NCBI RefSeq assembly: GCF_000720185.1
Contig: NZ_JOIY01000029.1
Location: 1-64,000 of the forward strand
Length of the DNA stretch: 64,000 bases
Direction: 5' to 3'
Origin: Streptomyces sp. NRRL S-340
Lineage (GTDB): Bacteria; Actinomycetota; Actinomycetes; Streptomycetales; Streptomycetaceae
Shown here: one piece after another, positions 36,719-46,042 of the stretch
How positions within the stretch are numbered: the first letter of the stretch is position 1
Layout of the letters: every line of letters begins with the position of its first letter
Notes under the pieces: generated by a model
Database searches by the model: none
Told to the model about the DNA's origin: nothing
Seen by the model: the letters and a program-made list of their open reading frames with translations, nothing else
Made by a program: the position numbers and the translations under genes

Positions 36719-39700
36719 TCAGATCGGCGGGGGCTCGATGTCGCACTCCGCGCGGATCCCGGCGGCGGCGCCGCGGCTCTCCGGGTGGTCGGGGCCGAGG
36801 GTCGCCAGATAACGGCGCCGCACCGACGTCAGCAGTTCCTCGGCGGCCTCCTCGTCGCCGGTGGCCGCCGTGTCCAGGGCCACGTTGGTCAGCGCCGCCA
36901 GCGTCGCCGGGTGGCGGTCGCCGTAACGGGCCTCCAGCGCGCGGGCGCACTGCTCGCCCAGCGTCCGCGCCGCCTCCGGCTCGCCCCCGTGCGCCAGGTC
37001 GGTGGCGAGGTTGACGCGGGCCAGCAACAGCCACGGATGGTCGTCCGGGAGCGCCGCCGCCAGCGCCGCCACCGTCTCCTCGTCGACCCGTCTGGCCTCC
37101 GCGTGCTGGTGCGAGGCGCGCAGCGCCGCCCCGTGGTCGACACCGGCCACGCCCGTCAGCGGATGCACCGGACCCAGCACGGACCGGTAGCGGCGCAGCG
37201 CCTCGGCGCTGTGCTCGCGCGCCGCCGCCGGATCCCCGGTCAGTCTGAGGTCGTTGGAGATGTTCGTCAGCGCCGCCAGCGTGTCGACGTGGTCCTGGCC
37301 GAACAGCGTCCGGTACAGCTCCAGCGCCTCCCGGGCCAGGGCGAGTCCCTGCTCGAAGTCGCCGGCCTTGCGGCAGGTCACCGAGAAGTTCTTGATCGCG
37401 CGTGCCGTGTGCGGGTGCCGGTCGCCGTACTGCTCGCGGTAGCGGGCCACCGTACTGCTCTGCAGGATCATCGCGTCCGCGTACCGGCCGCACTCGCGCA
37501 TGTCGCGCGCCACGTTGTTGATGGAGAAGAGCGTGGAGCGGGCGGTGGGGCCGAGGATCTCCAGCCGGGCGTCGTGGATGCGCTGGTCGAGGGCGAGCGC
37601 CTCCTCGTACAGGCCGTTGACGCGCAGGCTCACGCTGTAGTTGTGCCCCACGGTCAGCACGTGCGGGTTCTGCTCGCCGTGCAGCTGGACGCTGCGGTCG
37701 TAGGCGTCCCGGTCCAGGGCCAGCGCCTGCGGGAAGCGGCCCGCCGCGCGCAGGTCGGCGGCGGTGGCCCCGGCCACGGTGAGGGTGAACTCGTGGTCGT
37801 CGCCCAACGTGGCGCGCAGTCTGGCCAGGACGTCCTCGTTGATCCGCCGCGAGTCCTCGAACTCGGCCAGCTGCCAGTGCGCGCTCGCCTGCTGCCGGCG
37901 CGCCCACAGCGTCTGGACGTGGTCGGGGCCCAGCGCCGTGTGCCAGATGCCGGCGACCTTCCCGGCCAGCTGGACGGCACCGCGGAAGTCACCGCGCGCG
38001 ATGACGTAACCCAGGATGCTCAGCGCCGTGTCACGGGCCTTGGCGTCCCCGCAGTCCAGCAGGCCGGACGGTTCGAGGTGGGGCAGGATGTCGGCGTAGT
38101 TGCGCCAGTTCTCCGGGCGCTGGGAGTCACCGGGGTCGTGCGCGGCGATGATCTCGTGGACCAGGTGCCGCAGCCTGGTGGCCTCCTCGTCGGACAGCTC
38201 GTCCCGCAGGACGCCGCTGAGCAGCCGGTGCACCTGGAGGGTGCCGGTGGCCGCGTTGACGCTCAGCAGCGAGAACTGGTTGATGGCCCGCACCGCCCGG
38301 CCGCGGGCCAGCTCGTCGCGGGCGACCGGGGCGAGGTCGTCGGGAAGGTTCAGCAGCCGTGCGTCGCGCAGGAACGACTGCGCGACGGGCTCGGGTCCGA
38401 AGAAGGCCAGCAGCCGCAGCAGTCCGAGCGCCTGCGGGTTCTGCGCGCGCAGCAGGTCCACCGAGGCCCGCCAGGTCGCCGCGACCGGCCGCACGCCCGA
38501 GGACGGGGGCTCCGCCAGCAGCTCCTGGCGGCGGTTCTCGAGGAGGTCCAGGTAGGCGCCGGTGCCGATGCCGGACTGGGCCTGCGCCGCCACCGAGTGC
38601 TCCAGCGCCAGCGGCAGGTCGCCCAGGGACTCGGCGAGCCGTTCGGCCTCCTCCGGGGTGGCCCAGGGCGTGCGCCGGCGCAGGAAGCCGATGCTCTCCT
38701 GCCGGGAGAACACGTCCACGTGCAGCGCGTGCACCCGGTCGGCCCAGCCGGAGTGACGGGAGGTGACCAGGACGTGCCCCGCGCCCTGCGCCACCCCGAG
38801 CAGCGAGGGGATGTAGGGGACCACGTCCTCGGGCGCCCCGGCGTTGTCCATCACCAGCAGCCAGCGGCGGAACGGCTCCCCGGTCGACATCGCCGCCAGG
38901 ACCCGGTCCACCGGGTCGCCGGGGCCCTCGGCCGCCGCGCCGAAGTCCGGCACCAGTGAGGCGAGCTGCTGGCGGATCACGGCGGGCTGCTCGGCGTCGA
39001 TCCACCAGATCCGCTCGTACTCCGTGTGGTGGCGGTGCACGTACTCCACGGCCAGCCGCGTCTTGCCGACCCCGCCCATCCCGTACAGGGCGTACGGCAG
39101 GACGGCCACCTGGTCGCCCCCGTGCAGCATGGCCCGCAGCCTGTCGAGCTCCTCCTCCCGGCCGGTGAAGTAGGAGGCCTGGGGCAGCGGCATGGTCCGC
39201 GGCAGCCGGGCCGGCAGCGGGGTCCCGGCCGCCGGCGTGTGGGTGCTCCCCACGGGCGGGCCGGGCCGCTCGACGCCCGCGGCCTGTGGCGTCGTACGGG
39301 AAGGGGCGGGGTCCATCGACACGTCCTCCATGCGCTGAGCCGGTTCCCTGGGAGGTGGAGTGGTGGGCGGTGCCGCCGCGCCGGACGAGGCGGGCCGACG
39401 CCCGCTGTCCTCCCCGCCGGCGGGCCCGCCCAAAGACGAATGCGCCCGTGCGCGGGCCAGTGCGCCTCCGTAGGCCGGTCCGAGCGCGGCCAGGGCGGGT
39501 GCGGCCGCCGACAGCAGTTCCTGGTCGGCCGGTCCGAGCGCGGTCCCGTCCAGATCGGCGGGCGCGGCCACCAGCGTGCCCAGCAGCCCGGAGCGGGCGC
39601 CCATGACCCGGCCGGCGATCTGCGAGACCTCCTGCAGCGTGCGCAGGGTCTCGGTGCGTCCGAGGCCGAACAGCAGCCGGTCGCGTACGCCGTCCAAAAA

Positions 39701-41257
39701 CTCGAAGCGCGGGCCCTCGTCCCGCGCCCCGGCGCCCGCTCCCGCGCCCCCGGGCCGGTCGGCCCGCGGGCCGCTGTCCGCCGCGAGCAGACCGCCGAGC
39801 AGGATCTCCGCGAACGGCAGCGGGCCGCCCGCCCGCCCCAGCAGGCGCTGCACCGCCCCCACGACCTCCGGCCGCAACGGGACCATCGCCAGCTGGGCGG
39901 CGAGCCGCCGCGCCTGCGGGGAGGCGTGCCGCAGGAAACGCCCTACCGCCTGCTCCGGGGAGACCGGGCGGGGCCGGTGCTCGGGGGCGAGCGGCGGCAG
40001 ACACTCCGGGGCCAGGCCCTGCTCGTCCACCAGCAGGGCCGCCACGTCACTGTGCGAGGGCGCCTCACCGGCCACCATGCGCGCCCAGCCCGTGAACCAG
40101 GACGCCTCCATCTCCAGCACCGGCACGGGCAGCGCACCGGGCCGCACCCAGCGCGCGCCGTGCCGCAGGAGCAGCAGCGCGTTGGGCAGCCCGGGCGCCA
40201 GGGCGCGCACCCGTACGTCCCGTGGCACCGCCTCGCACAGGTCCCACAGCCGGCTGGGCAGCGGCTGGAGCACCGCCACCGGGGTGTGCCGCGCCCAGCG
40301 GTGCAGCAGCCGGGGCACGCTGCCGGACGCCCAGGCGTCCCCCACGCAGTCGCTCATCAGCAGCACCAGCCGGCGTCCCTGCGGGTGGAACAGCTCGTCC
40401 GGGGCGCGGGCCGGGCCGCCGTGGTGGGAGCGCAGCCGCGCCGCCTTCCCGCCGCGGGTGTCCAGCCACCACACCCGTACGTCGGCGAACGCGCCCTGAC
40501 GGCGCAGCAGTTCCGCGAACCGGTCGGCGACGCCCCGCCACACGGTCATCGACACGCTCTGTTCGACGACGAGCGCGACCTCGAACCACCGGTCCGGCAC
40601 GTCGACCGGCACGGGACTCCACCGGCCCAGCTCCGCCGACCGGACCGCGGTCCGCTCCTCGTCCAGGGTGAACCTGCGGCGCGAGCGGATCCGCCGGTTG
40701 AGGGGGCGCAGGGCGCGGGCCAGCCGGAGCGGGTCGCGCAGCACTCCCGGGCGGGTGTCGGAGTCGAACAGCGGGACGGAGAGCGGCGGCGCGCCCACCG
40801 GGGTCCCCATGTCGGTCAGCGGCCCCCGGACCAGGCGCCCGGACGGTGCGCCGGACGCCGCCTCGTCCTGCCCGTCACCCGCTGGAGTCGCGGACTTCTC
40901 CGGGGCGTGCGGCGGAGGGCCGTCCGCGTCGGCTCCGGAAGGGGGACCGGTGGCGGGGGAGTCCGCGGAGGGAGCGTTCTCGGCGGGGGAGCGGCCGGCG
41001 GGCGGCCCGGCGCCCCGGCTCCCGGGCCCCGCGTGCCTGCCGTCGGCGGCGTCCGGCGCGGCGCCGGCGGGCGGTGCCTCCCGGGCCCCGGACGCGTCCG
41101 CGGGCGGTAAGTCCCCGGGGCCGCCGGCCCGGGGCGGCACACGGCCCGGCACGGCCCGGTCCGGCAGGGCGCCCCCGGCCGTCCCGACGCGCTCCGCCAG
41201 CCAGATCGCCTCCGCCCACTCCCGCGCCGACGGCGACCGGGCCGCCCCGCCGGTCAT
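36719..41257 (-). CDS. fxsT: FxsT: vWA-like / NB-ARC / TPR protein of FXSXX and VMAP systems
   Basis: A 1512-residue multi-domain STAND-type protein. Residues 1-170 are Pro/Ala-rich. About 190-580 match the SAV_2336/vWA-like domain (RTAVRSAELGRWSPVPVDVPD, then ALVVEQSVSMTVW, where Glu takes the Asp place in the MIDAS motif). The NB-ARC ATPase spans about 700-1060, with Walker A GMGGVGKTRLAVEY near residue 727, Walker B RWLLVMDNAG and VLVTSRHSGW. About 1090-1500 are tetratricopeptide repeats with an LGPDHVQT-like signature. ATG at 41257 overlaps the moxR stop (ATGA). Such proteins are usual partners of FxsB/FxsA genes. It is probably an NTP-gated platform that assembles on sensing a peptide. 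Confidence 0.92.
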   Translation of the reverse strand: MTGGAARSPSAREWAEAIWLAERVGTAGGALPDRAVPGRVPPRAGGPGDLPPADASGAREAPPAGAAPDAADGRHAGPGSRGAGPPAGRSPAENAPSADSPATGPPSGADADGPPPHAPEKSATPAGDGQDEAASGAPSGRLVRGPLTDMGTPVGAPPLSVPLFDSDTRPGVLRDPLRLARALRPLNRRIRSRRRFTLDEERTAVRSAELGRWSPVPVDVPDRWFEVALVVEQSVSMTVWRGVADRFAELLRRQGAFADVRVWWLDTRGGKAARLRSHHGGPARAPDELFHPQGRRLVLLMSDCVGDAWASGSVPRLLHRWARHTPVAVLQPLPSRLWDLCEAVPRDVRVRALAPGLPNALLLLRHGARWVRPGALPVPVLEMEASWFTGWARMVAGEAPSHSDVAALLVDEQGLAPECLPPLAPEHRPRPVSPEQAVGRFLRHASPQARRLAAQLAMVPLRPEVVGAVQRLLGRAGGPLPFAEILLGGLLAADSGPRADRPGGAGAGAGARDEGPRFEFLDGVRDRLLFGLGRTETLRTLQEVSQIAGRVMGARSGLLGTLVAAPADLDGTALGPADQELLSAAAPALAALGPAYGGALARARAHSSLGGPAGGEDSGRRPASSGAAAPPTTPPPREPAQRMEDVSMDPAPSRTTPQAAGVERPGPPVGSTHTPAAGTPLPARLPRTMPLPQASYFTGREEELDRLRAMLHGGDQVAVLPYALYGMGGVGKTRLAVEYVHRHHTEYERIWWIDAEQPAVIRQQLASLVPDFGAAAEGPGDPVDRVLAAMSTGEPFRRWLLVMDNAGAPEDVVPYIPSLLGVAQGAGHVLVTSRHSGWADRVHALHVDVFSRQESIGFLRRRTPWATPEEAERLAESLGDLPLALEHSVAAQAQSGIGTGAYLDLLENRRQELLAEPPSSGVRPVAATWRASVDLLRAQNPQALGLLRLLAFFGPEPVAQSFLRDARLLNLPDDLAPVARDELARGRAVRAINQFSLLSVNAATGTLQVHRLLSGVLRDELSDEEATRLRHLVHEIIAAHDPGDSQRPENWRNYADILPHLEPSGLLDCGDAKARDTALSILGYVIARGDFRGAVQLAGKVAGIWHTALGPDHVQTLWARRQQASAHWQLAEFEDSRRINEDVLARLRATLGDDHEFTLTVAGATAADLRAAGRFPQALALDRDAYDRSVQLHGEQNPHVLTVGHNYSVSLRVNGLYEEALALDQRIHDARLEILGPTARSTLFSINNVARDMRECGRYADAMILQSSTVARYREQYGDRHPHTARAIKNFSVTCRKAGDFEQGLALAREALELYRTLFGQDHVDTLAALTNISNDLRLTGDPAAAREHSAEALRRYRSVLGPVHPLTGVAGVDHGAALRASHQHAEARRVDEETVAALAAALPDDHPWLLLARVNLATDLAHGGEPEAARTLGEQCARALEARYGDRHPATLAALTNVALDTAATGDEEAAEELLTSVRRRYLATLGPDHPESRGAAAGIRAECDIEPPPI

Positions 41258-42330
41258 GGCGAGGCGTCCGTCGCAAGGCTGCGCCACAGCGCCGCCCGCA
41301 ACTGCGTCCAGGACGCCTCGTCGGCGTCGGCGGCGCCGTTCGTGAGCATGTGCACGGTGTTCAGGAGCTGGTCGGCGGCGAGTGAGCCGTCCCCGCGCTC
41401 CTGGAGGAACGCGCGGACCAGCTCCGCCGCCCGCGGGTCGCGTCCGGCACCGAAGTGGGCCTCGACCATCGCGGCCAGCCGTGCCTCGTCCGGAGCGGCG
41501 AGTTCCACCTCCAGGCAGCGGCGGCGGAAGGCGGGCGAGAACGCGCGTTCGCCGTTGCTGGTGATCACCACGACCGGGAACTCCGAGCAGCGCACCCGCC
41601 CGTCGCGCACCACGACCGGTGAGCCGTGGTCGGCCGTGCCGACGCTCGCCTCGCGCCGGGACTGGCCCAGCCGCTCCAGCTCGCGGATGCGGAACTCGCC
41701 CTCCTCGAAGATGTGCAGCAGGTCGTTGGGCAGGTCGATGTCGCTCTTGTCCAGCTCGTCGATGAGCAGCACCCGGGGCCGCTTCCAGGGCAGCAGCGCC
41801 GTGCCGAGCGGACCGAGCGTCAGATAGCGGCCCACGTCGGGCAGCGGCTCGCGCTTGAGGCCGGGGCCCGTCCCGACGGGCGCGTCCTGCACCCTGCCGA
41901 TCGCGTCGTAGTCGTACAGGCCGTCGCGCAGAGTCGTACGGCTGACCACCGGCCACCACAGCACCCGGCCCAGGCCCAGCTCGGCGGCGATCTGGTGGGC
42001 CAGACTGGACTTGCCGGTGCCCGGCTGCCCGGTGACCAGCAGCGGGCGGCGCAGCTGGATCGCGGCGTTGATGACGTCGACGACGGCGTGGTCCAGGGTG
42101 CCCGCCCGGCGCGAGCCCAGCTTCCGTTCCACGTCCCAGTGGTCGCCCGGGTCGGGGATGTCCAGCGGCGGGCTGTCGGTGTCCGGCCGGAAGCGCCGCC
42201 AGGGCGGCGGGGCGGGCAGCGGGGGCAGCGGTTCGGACGGCGCGTGCTGCGCGCCGTTGTCCCGGAACACCCACCAGGCGGGAGGACGGGGCTGCCGTGC
42301 CTCACGCTGATCGGTCGTCTCCCCGGTCAT
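41254..42330 (-). CDS. MoxR-type AAA+ ATPase
   Basis: A 358-residue ATPase of the MoxR/vWA-partner class. The N-terminal part (1-80) is Pro-rich. Walker A GQPGTGKSSLAHQIAAELG is at about residue 103, Walker B VLLIDELDKSDIDLPNDLL in the middle, and ITSNGERAFSPAFRRRCLE is the sensor region. MoxR ATPases act as chaperones with vWA proteins; in VMAP ternary systems they remodel a vWA partner and protease. Overlaps both neighbours by four bases. Confidence 0.92.
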   Translation of the reverse strand: MTGETTDQREARQPRPPAWWVFRDNGAQHAPSEPLPPLPAPPPWRRFRPDTDSPPLDIPDPGDHWDVERKLGSRRAGTLDHAVVDVINAAIQLRRPLLVTGQPGTGKSSLAHQIAAELGLGRVLWWPVVSRTTLRDGLYDYDAIGRVQDAPVGTGPGLKREPLPDVGRYLTLGPLGTALLPWKRPRVLLIDELDKSDIDLPNDLLHIFEEGEFRIRELERLGQSRREASVGTADHGSPVVVRDGRVRCSEFPVVVITSNGERAFSPAFRRRCLEVELAAPDEARLAAMVEAHFGAGRDPRAAELVRAFLQERGDGSLAADQLLNTVHMLTNGAADADEASWTQLRAALWRSLATDASP

Positions 42331-43832
42331 GGCCTGCCACCCCCGGTCCGCGGATGCCCGAGCGCGGCCTCCGCCCCCTCCAGTCCGTCTTGGCTGTCCC
42401 ACACTAGGGTGACGTGGCGATGCAGGTCCAGCGTCACCGCTGACCCACCGCCGCCCGGACCGACGCCCCGCAGATGTCGTACCCGGTCGGGCAGCGCATC
42501 CAACCTTCCGGCCAGCAGATTCCACAACTGGGGCCGCGCCTCGGCGTGGTGGCCCTGGCGGCGCAGCGCGACGATGGCCGGAATACCCACCTCCAGGAGG
42601 ACGTAGACCGGATCGGCCGCCAGATCGCCGTCGTAGGCAGGCGGGTCGAGCAGGACGAAGCAGAACGGCGTCTCCCCGTCGCGCAGTTCGCTCAGCAGGT
42701 CGTAGGGGGCCGGGGCACGGCCGTGCGCGACGTACCGTACGGCCGGGGCCTCGAAAACGCCGTCCGGATGGGTCTCGAGCCAGGCCAGGCGGCGGTGCAG
42801 CGCGGGCCACCAGTACCGCTTGTGGAACCGGTCGCGGCTGCGCACCAGGACCGTGTGGTCGGCGCCGATGGGGCGGGCCACCGAACCGGCCGGCCGGACC
42901 AGGAACTGGTCGACGTCCAGCCACAGCAGCGGCCGGGGCAGCAGGAACTCCACCTTGAGCCCGGCGCTCAGCTCCCCGAGGCGCTCCAGCGCGCTCTGGT
43001 GCACAGCGGCGACCGTCTCCTCCAGCGCGGCCCGGGAGGCCACCCTGCAGTCGGCGAGCAGGGAGTGCGGTCCCTGGGCGGGGGACAGCAGCCAGCCCCG
43101 TACGTGGTACTCGTCGGGGGCGGCCGGGTGCGCCACGATCTCCACGAGCAGCCGGTACGGCTCGGCCGGCCGCCCGAGCCGGGCCCGCTCCCGGAAGCGG
43201 ACCCTGCGCAGCAGCTCGGGCGGGCAGCCGATGCGGTGCGCCACCTTGTCGTTCCAGGCCTGCAGCCCGGCCTCCAGCGGCCGCTGCTGGCAGGCCGCCA
43301 CGGCTTCGACGAACGAGAGCAGCGGATGCGCCTCGTCCGCCAGGACCAGGGCGTCCTCCAGGGCGTCGAGCAGTTCCGCGACCGCTCCGGGGCCGCCGGT
43401 CTCCCCGCCCGCGGGCCGCGGAAGGAAGGGCAGGAAGCGCCGCGCGAGCGGCTCCAGCGGCGTGGCGGCGGGGCACTGGGCGAGCAGCGCGCACAGCTCG
43501 TCGCGCTCGGCGGCCGTGAGCAGCCGCTCCGGGTACAGCCGCAGGTACATCTGCTCGACGGCCGCCCACGCCAGCGTCCCGGTACGCCCGCTGCCCAGCC
43601 GGTCGAGGTAGAACCGCAGCCCATCGGGGTAGGTGTCGCACGCCCGCAGCGTCGCGTAGAGGTCCTCCCTGAGCATGCCGGAACGTTCGGTGTCCACCGG
43701 TCCGAACCGTTCGGCGAACGCCTCCGCGGCGCGCCGCAGCGGCAGCGGGTGGCCGAGTCCGGGGATGTGGGCGATGAGGCCGGCCAGTTCCCAGAACAGG
43801 TCCGTGCGCGGTGTGCCGGCGGTGCCGGTCAC
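42327..43832 (-). CDS. VMAP-type (vWA-MoxR-associated) protein
   Basis: A 501-residue protein of the VMAP family, the central adaptor of vWA-MoxR conflict systems. Residues 1-95 are a helical module (ELAGLIAHIPGLG, then TLRACDTYPDGLRFYLDRL) that resembles effector-associated domain 2 and looks related to the tail of the neighbouring protease. About 240-480 form the VMAP C-terminal domain, with VEFLLPRPLLWLDVDQF and KRYWWPALHRRLAWL. GTG at 43832 overlaps the protease stop (GTGA). Function is inferred from family and context. Confidence 0.85.
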   Translation of the reverse strand: MTGTAGTPRTDLFWELAGLIAHIPGLGHPLPLRRAAEAFAERFGPVDTERSGMLREDLYATLRACDTYPDGLRFYLDRLGSGRTGTLAWAAVEQMYLRLYPERLLTAAERDELCALLAQCPAATPLEPLARRFLPFLPRPAGGETGGPGAVAELLDALEDALVLADEAHPLLSFVEAVAACQQRPLEAGLQAWNDKVAHRIGCPPELLRRVRFRERARLGRPAEPYRLLVEIVAHPAAPDEYHVRGWLLSPAQGPHSLLADCRVASRAALEETVAAVHQSALERLGELSAGLKVEFLLPRPLLWLDVDQFLVRPAGSVARPIGADHTVLVRSRDRFHKRYWWPALHRRLAWLETHPDGVFEAPAVRYVAHGRAPAPYDLLSELRDGETPFCFVLLDPPAYDGDLAADPVYVLLEVGIPAIVALRRQGHHAEARPQLWNLLAGRLDALPDRVRHLRGVGPGGGGSAVTLDLHRHVTLVWDSQDGLEGAEAALGHPRTGGGRP

Positions 43833-44788
43833 GGTGTGGTCCCCGCGTCGCCGCGCAGCCGCAGGACCACGCGCTCGAACTCGCGCATCGGCAGCGACCC
43901 CCGCTCGTACCAGCGCAGCGCGGCGGCGAGCCGGTCGATGCCGTCCGCGTACTGCAGGCACAGCGCCACGACCCCGCGTACGTCCTCGACCAGGACCGGT
44001 GACCGCTCGGCCAGGTCGAAGATCTCGTCCCCGGCGTCGCGCAGCACGCTCTCGCGGCGCTGGGGGTCGCGCATGCTCGGCAGCTTCACCAGCGCGGTGG
44101 TCAGCTCCCGGTCCGCGCCGCGCGGCCAGGCGGGCGCCGGCGCGGGGCCGCCGTGCACGGCGTCGGCCAGCAGCGGGCAGTAGCGCACGGCGGCCTCGAC
44201 GGGGATCATCCACGCGGTGCGGGACCCGGCCGGGCGGCGCACGGCGACGACGACGCCGATGACGTACCCGTCCGCGTCGACGACGCCCGCCCCGCTGTAT
44301 CCGCCCCGCACCCGCTCCTCGGACCCCTCCGGGCTCTCCAGCTGCACCCAGTCCGGGCTCAGACCGCCCGCGCCGAGCAGCCGCGCCGTCACCCAGACGC
44401 CGGGTGCGGCGGCCGAGGACTGGCCGAAGACCCGCACGGCCCGCTCCCGCACGGGACCGCACGCACGCAGCCGGGCCGGGACGCAGCCGGAGGGCGCAGC
44501 GCCGGTCAGTTCCAGGACCGCGACGTCCGCGCGTTCCCGGTCGGCCGGGGCCCAGCCCTGCGGCAGGACGGAGGCGTACGACACCTCACGGCTGAGGGAA
44601 CCCGGGTGGTCGACCGTGACGCTCAGCCCCTCGGGGGACTCGTCCTCCGCCAGCTCCAGCGCGCCCTGCACCACGTGAGCACACGTCAGCACCCGCCCCC
44701 CGTCCACCAGAACACCCGATCCCACCGGTGTGTTGTCCGAGCCGAGAATCCGCACCCGCCATGAGTCCTCGATCGACTGCGACACCAC
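43829..44788 (-). CDS. Trypsin-like serine protease with effector-associated domain
   Basis: A 319-residue protease without signal peptide, so probably cytosolic. The catalytic triad is visible: His in LTCAHVV (about residue 38), Asp in RADVAVLEL (about 88), Ser in RGGYSGAGV (about 165, replacing the usual GDSGG). Residues 235-319 are an effector-associated helical domain (ELTTALVKLPSMRDPQRRE, CLQYADGIDRLAAALRWYER) likely to bind the similar module in the VMAP protein. First gene of the operon. Starts with tandem GTG codons (44788 or 44785). Confidence 0.9.
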   Translation of the reverse strand: MVSQSIEDSWRVRILGSDNTPVGSGVLVDGGRVLTCAHVVQGALELAEDESPEGLSVTVDHPGSLSREVSYASVLPQGWAPADRERADVAVLELTGAAPSGCVPARLRACGPVRERAVRVFGQSSAAAPGVWVTARLLGAGGLSPDWVQLESPEGSEERVRGGYSGAGVVDADGYVIGVVVAVRRPAGSRTAWMIPVEAAVRYCPLLADAVHGGPAPAPAWPRGADRELTTALVKLPSMRDPQRRESVLRDAGDEIFDLAERSPVLVEDVRGVVALCLQYADGIDRLAAALRWYERGSLPMREFERVVLRLRGDAGTTP

Positions 44789-44913
44789 GCGCCCCGTTCG
44801 CTCCGCCTTTGCACGATGTTGGCAGACAACCGCGGCCGGTGACAGTTGTGTGCCCGAATCCGGGGCGGGCAGGGCTCCTCACCGGCCGTCGTGGACGCCC
44901 GGCGCGCGCGGTC

Positions 44914-45897
44914 TCACCCCCTCGCGAGCACCCTGCGCAGCCAGTCCAGCCGGGCGGTCCGCGCCGAGCGGGACAGGGCCGCCCCGGGGGCGAGGCCGTC
45001 GAAGCCGTGGAAGCCGCCCGGCCAGACGTGGAGTTCCGCGGCGCCCCCGGCCTGCCAGAGGCGGGAGGCGTAGGCGACGACCTCGTCACGGAAGGTCTCC
45101 GCGGAGCCGACGTCGAGGAAGGCCGGCGGCAGGCCGGCGAGGTCCCGGGCGCGGGCCGGCGCGGCGTACGGCGACACGTGCGGGCCACCGCGCCGCTCGC
45201 CCAGCAGGGCCGACCACCCCGTCTCGTTGGCCGTGCGGTCCCAGGGGCCGACGCCCGCCATCTGGTGGGCGGACGGCGTGTCGTTGCGGTCGTCGAGCAT
45301 CGGGGACAGCAGCATCTGCGCGAGCGGACGCGGGCCCCCGCGGTCGCGCAGCAGCAGGGCCAGGGCGGCGGCGAGACCCCCGCCCGCGCTCGCGCCCACG
45401 AGCACGATCCGCTCCCGGTCGCCGCCCAGGCGCGCGGCGTGTCCGGCCGTCCACACCAGTCCCGCGTACACGTCCTCCACGGGCGCGGGGTGCGGGTGCT
45501 CCGGTGCCAGCCGGTACTCCACCGACACCACGACCGCGTCCAGTTCCTGAGCCCAGTCGAGGGCCGTGTTCACGCCGAGCCGGTTGTTCCCGAGGACCAT
45601 GCCCCCGCCGTGCACGTGGTACAGCACGGGCCGCGCGGTGCCGGGCGCCGCCGCCGTGGGGCGGCAGACGAGCAGGGAGACGGCCGGGGCGCCCGGGGGG
45701 CCGGGGACCGTCCGGTCCGCCGCCTCGAAGGCGCCGCCCAGTGTCAGGTCCAGCGCGGCCGACAGTTCCGAGGCCGCGTCCCCGTCCCGCCGGGCGGCGG
45801 CGATGTCCTCGGGGGTGAGCCCGGGCCGGGCCAGGTCGCCGGCCTCCTGCAGTGCGGCGGCCAGCTCCGGGTCGAACGGGGGCGGGACCGGTTCCAT
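44914..45897 (-). CDS. Alpha/beta hydrolase, hormone-sensitive lipase family
   Basis: A 327-residue esterase. The oxyanion-hole motif HVHGGGMVLGNN is at about residue 94 and the nucleophile elbow VLVGASAGGGLAAAL at about 169. The distal His lies in PGGFHGFDGLAPG. This places it in the HSL (bacterial family IV) group of carboxylesterases acting on short acyl esters. No signal peptide. A terminator sits between it and the upstream FMN reductase gene, so it is transcribed separately. Confidence 0.9.
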   Translation of the reverse strand: MEPVPPPFDPELAAALQEAGDLARPGLTPEDIAAARRDGDAASELSAALDLTLGGAFEAADRTVPGPPGAPAVSLLVCRPTAAAPGTARPVLYHVHGGGMVLGNNRLGVNTALDWAQELDAVVVSVEYRLAPEHPHPAPVEDVYAGLVWTAGHAARLGGDRERIVLVGASAGGGLAAALALLLRDRGGPRPLAQMLLSPMLDDRNDTPSAHQMAGVGPWDRTANETGWSALLGERRGGPHVSPYAAPARARDLAGLPPAFLDVGSAETFRDEVVAYASRLWQAGGAAELHVWPGGFHGFDGLAPGAALSRSARTARLDWLRRVLARG

Positions 45898-45992
45898 GGC
45901 GTCTCCTTGCCGGGGTACGACGTGTACGGCGGCACGCCCGCTCGCGGACGCGCCGCCCCCCGTGTACCCGCCCGGGCGGGTGCCCCCGGCAA

Positions 45993-46026
45993 GGAGGGCC
46001 GGAGCCGCGCACGGCTCCGGCCCTCC
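45993..46026 (-). terminator. Strong hairpin after FMN reductase gene
   Basis: Perfect 15-bp arms GGAGGGCCGGAGCCG / CGGCTCCGGCCCTCC with a 4-base loop. It follows the minus-strand FMN reductase gene and precedes the hydrolase gene. Confidence 0.8.
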
Positions 46027-46042
46027 CGGTGGTAAGGCTCGC

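Noticed and set aside
36785..41110. Plus-strand open frames opposite fxsT
   Set aside because: Shadows in stop-poor GC-rich DNA; the minus-strand TPR, NB-ARC and vWA-like domains are unambiguous.
41258..42274. N-terminal extension of the fxsT open frame over the MoxR gene
   Set aside because: It lies in another frame of the well-supported MoxR ATPase gene on the same strand and has no recognisable sequence; fxsT starts at the overlapping ATG 41257.
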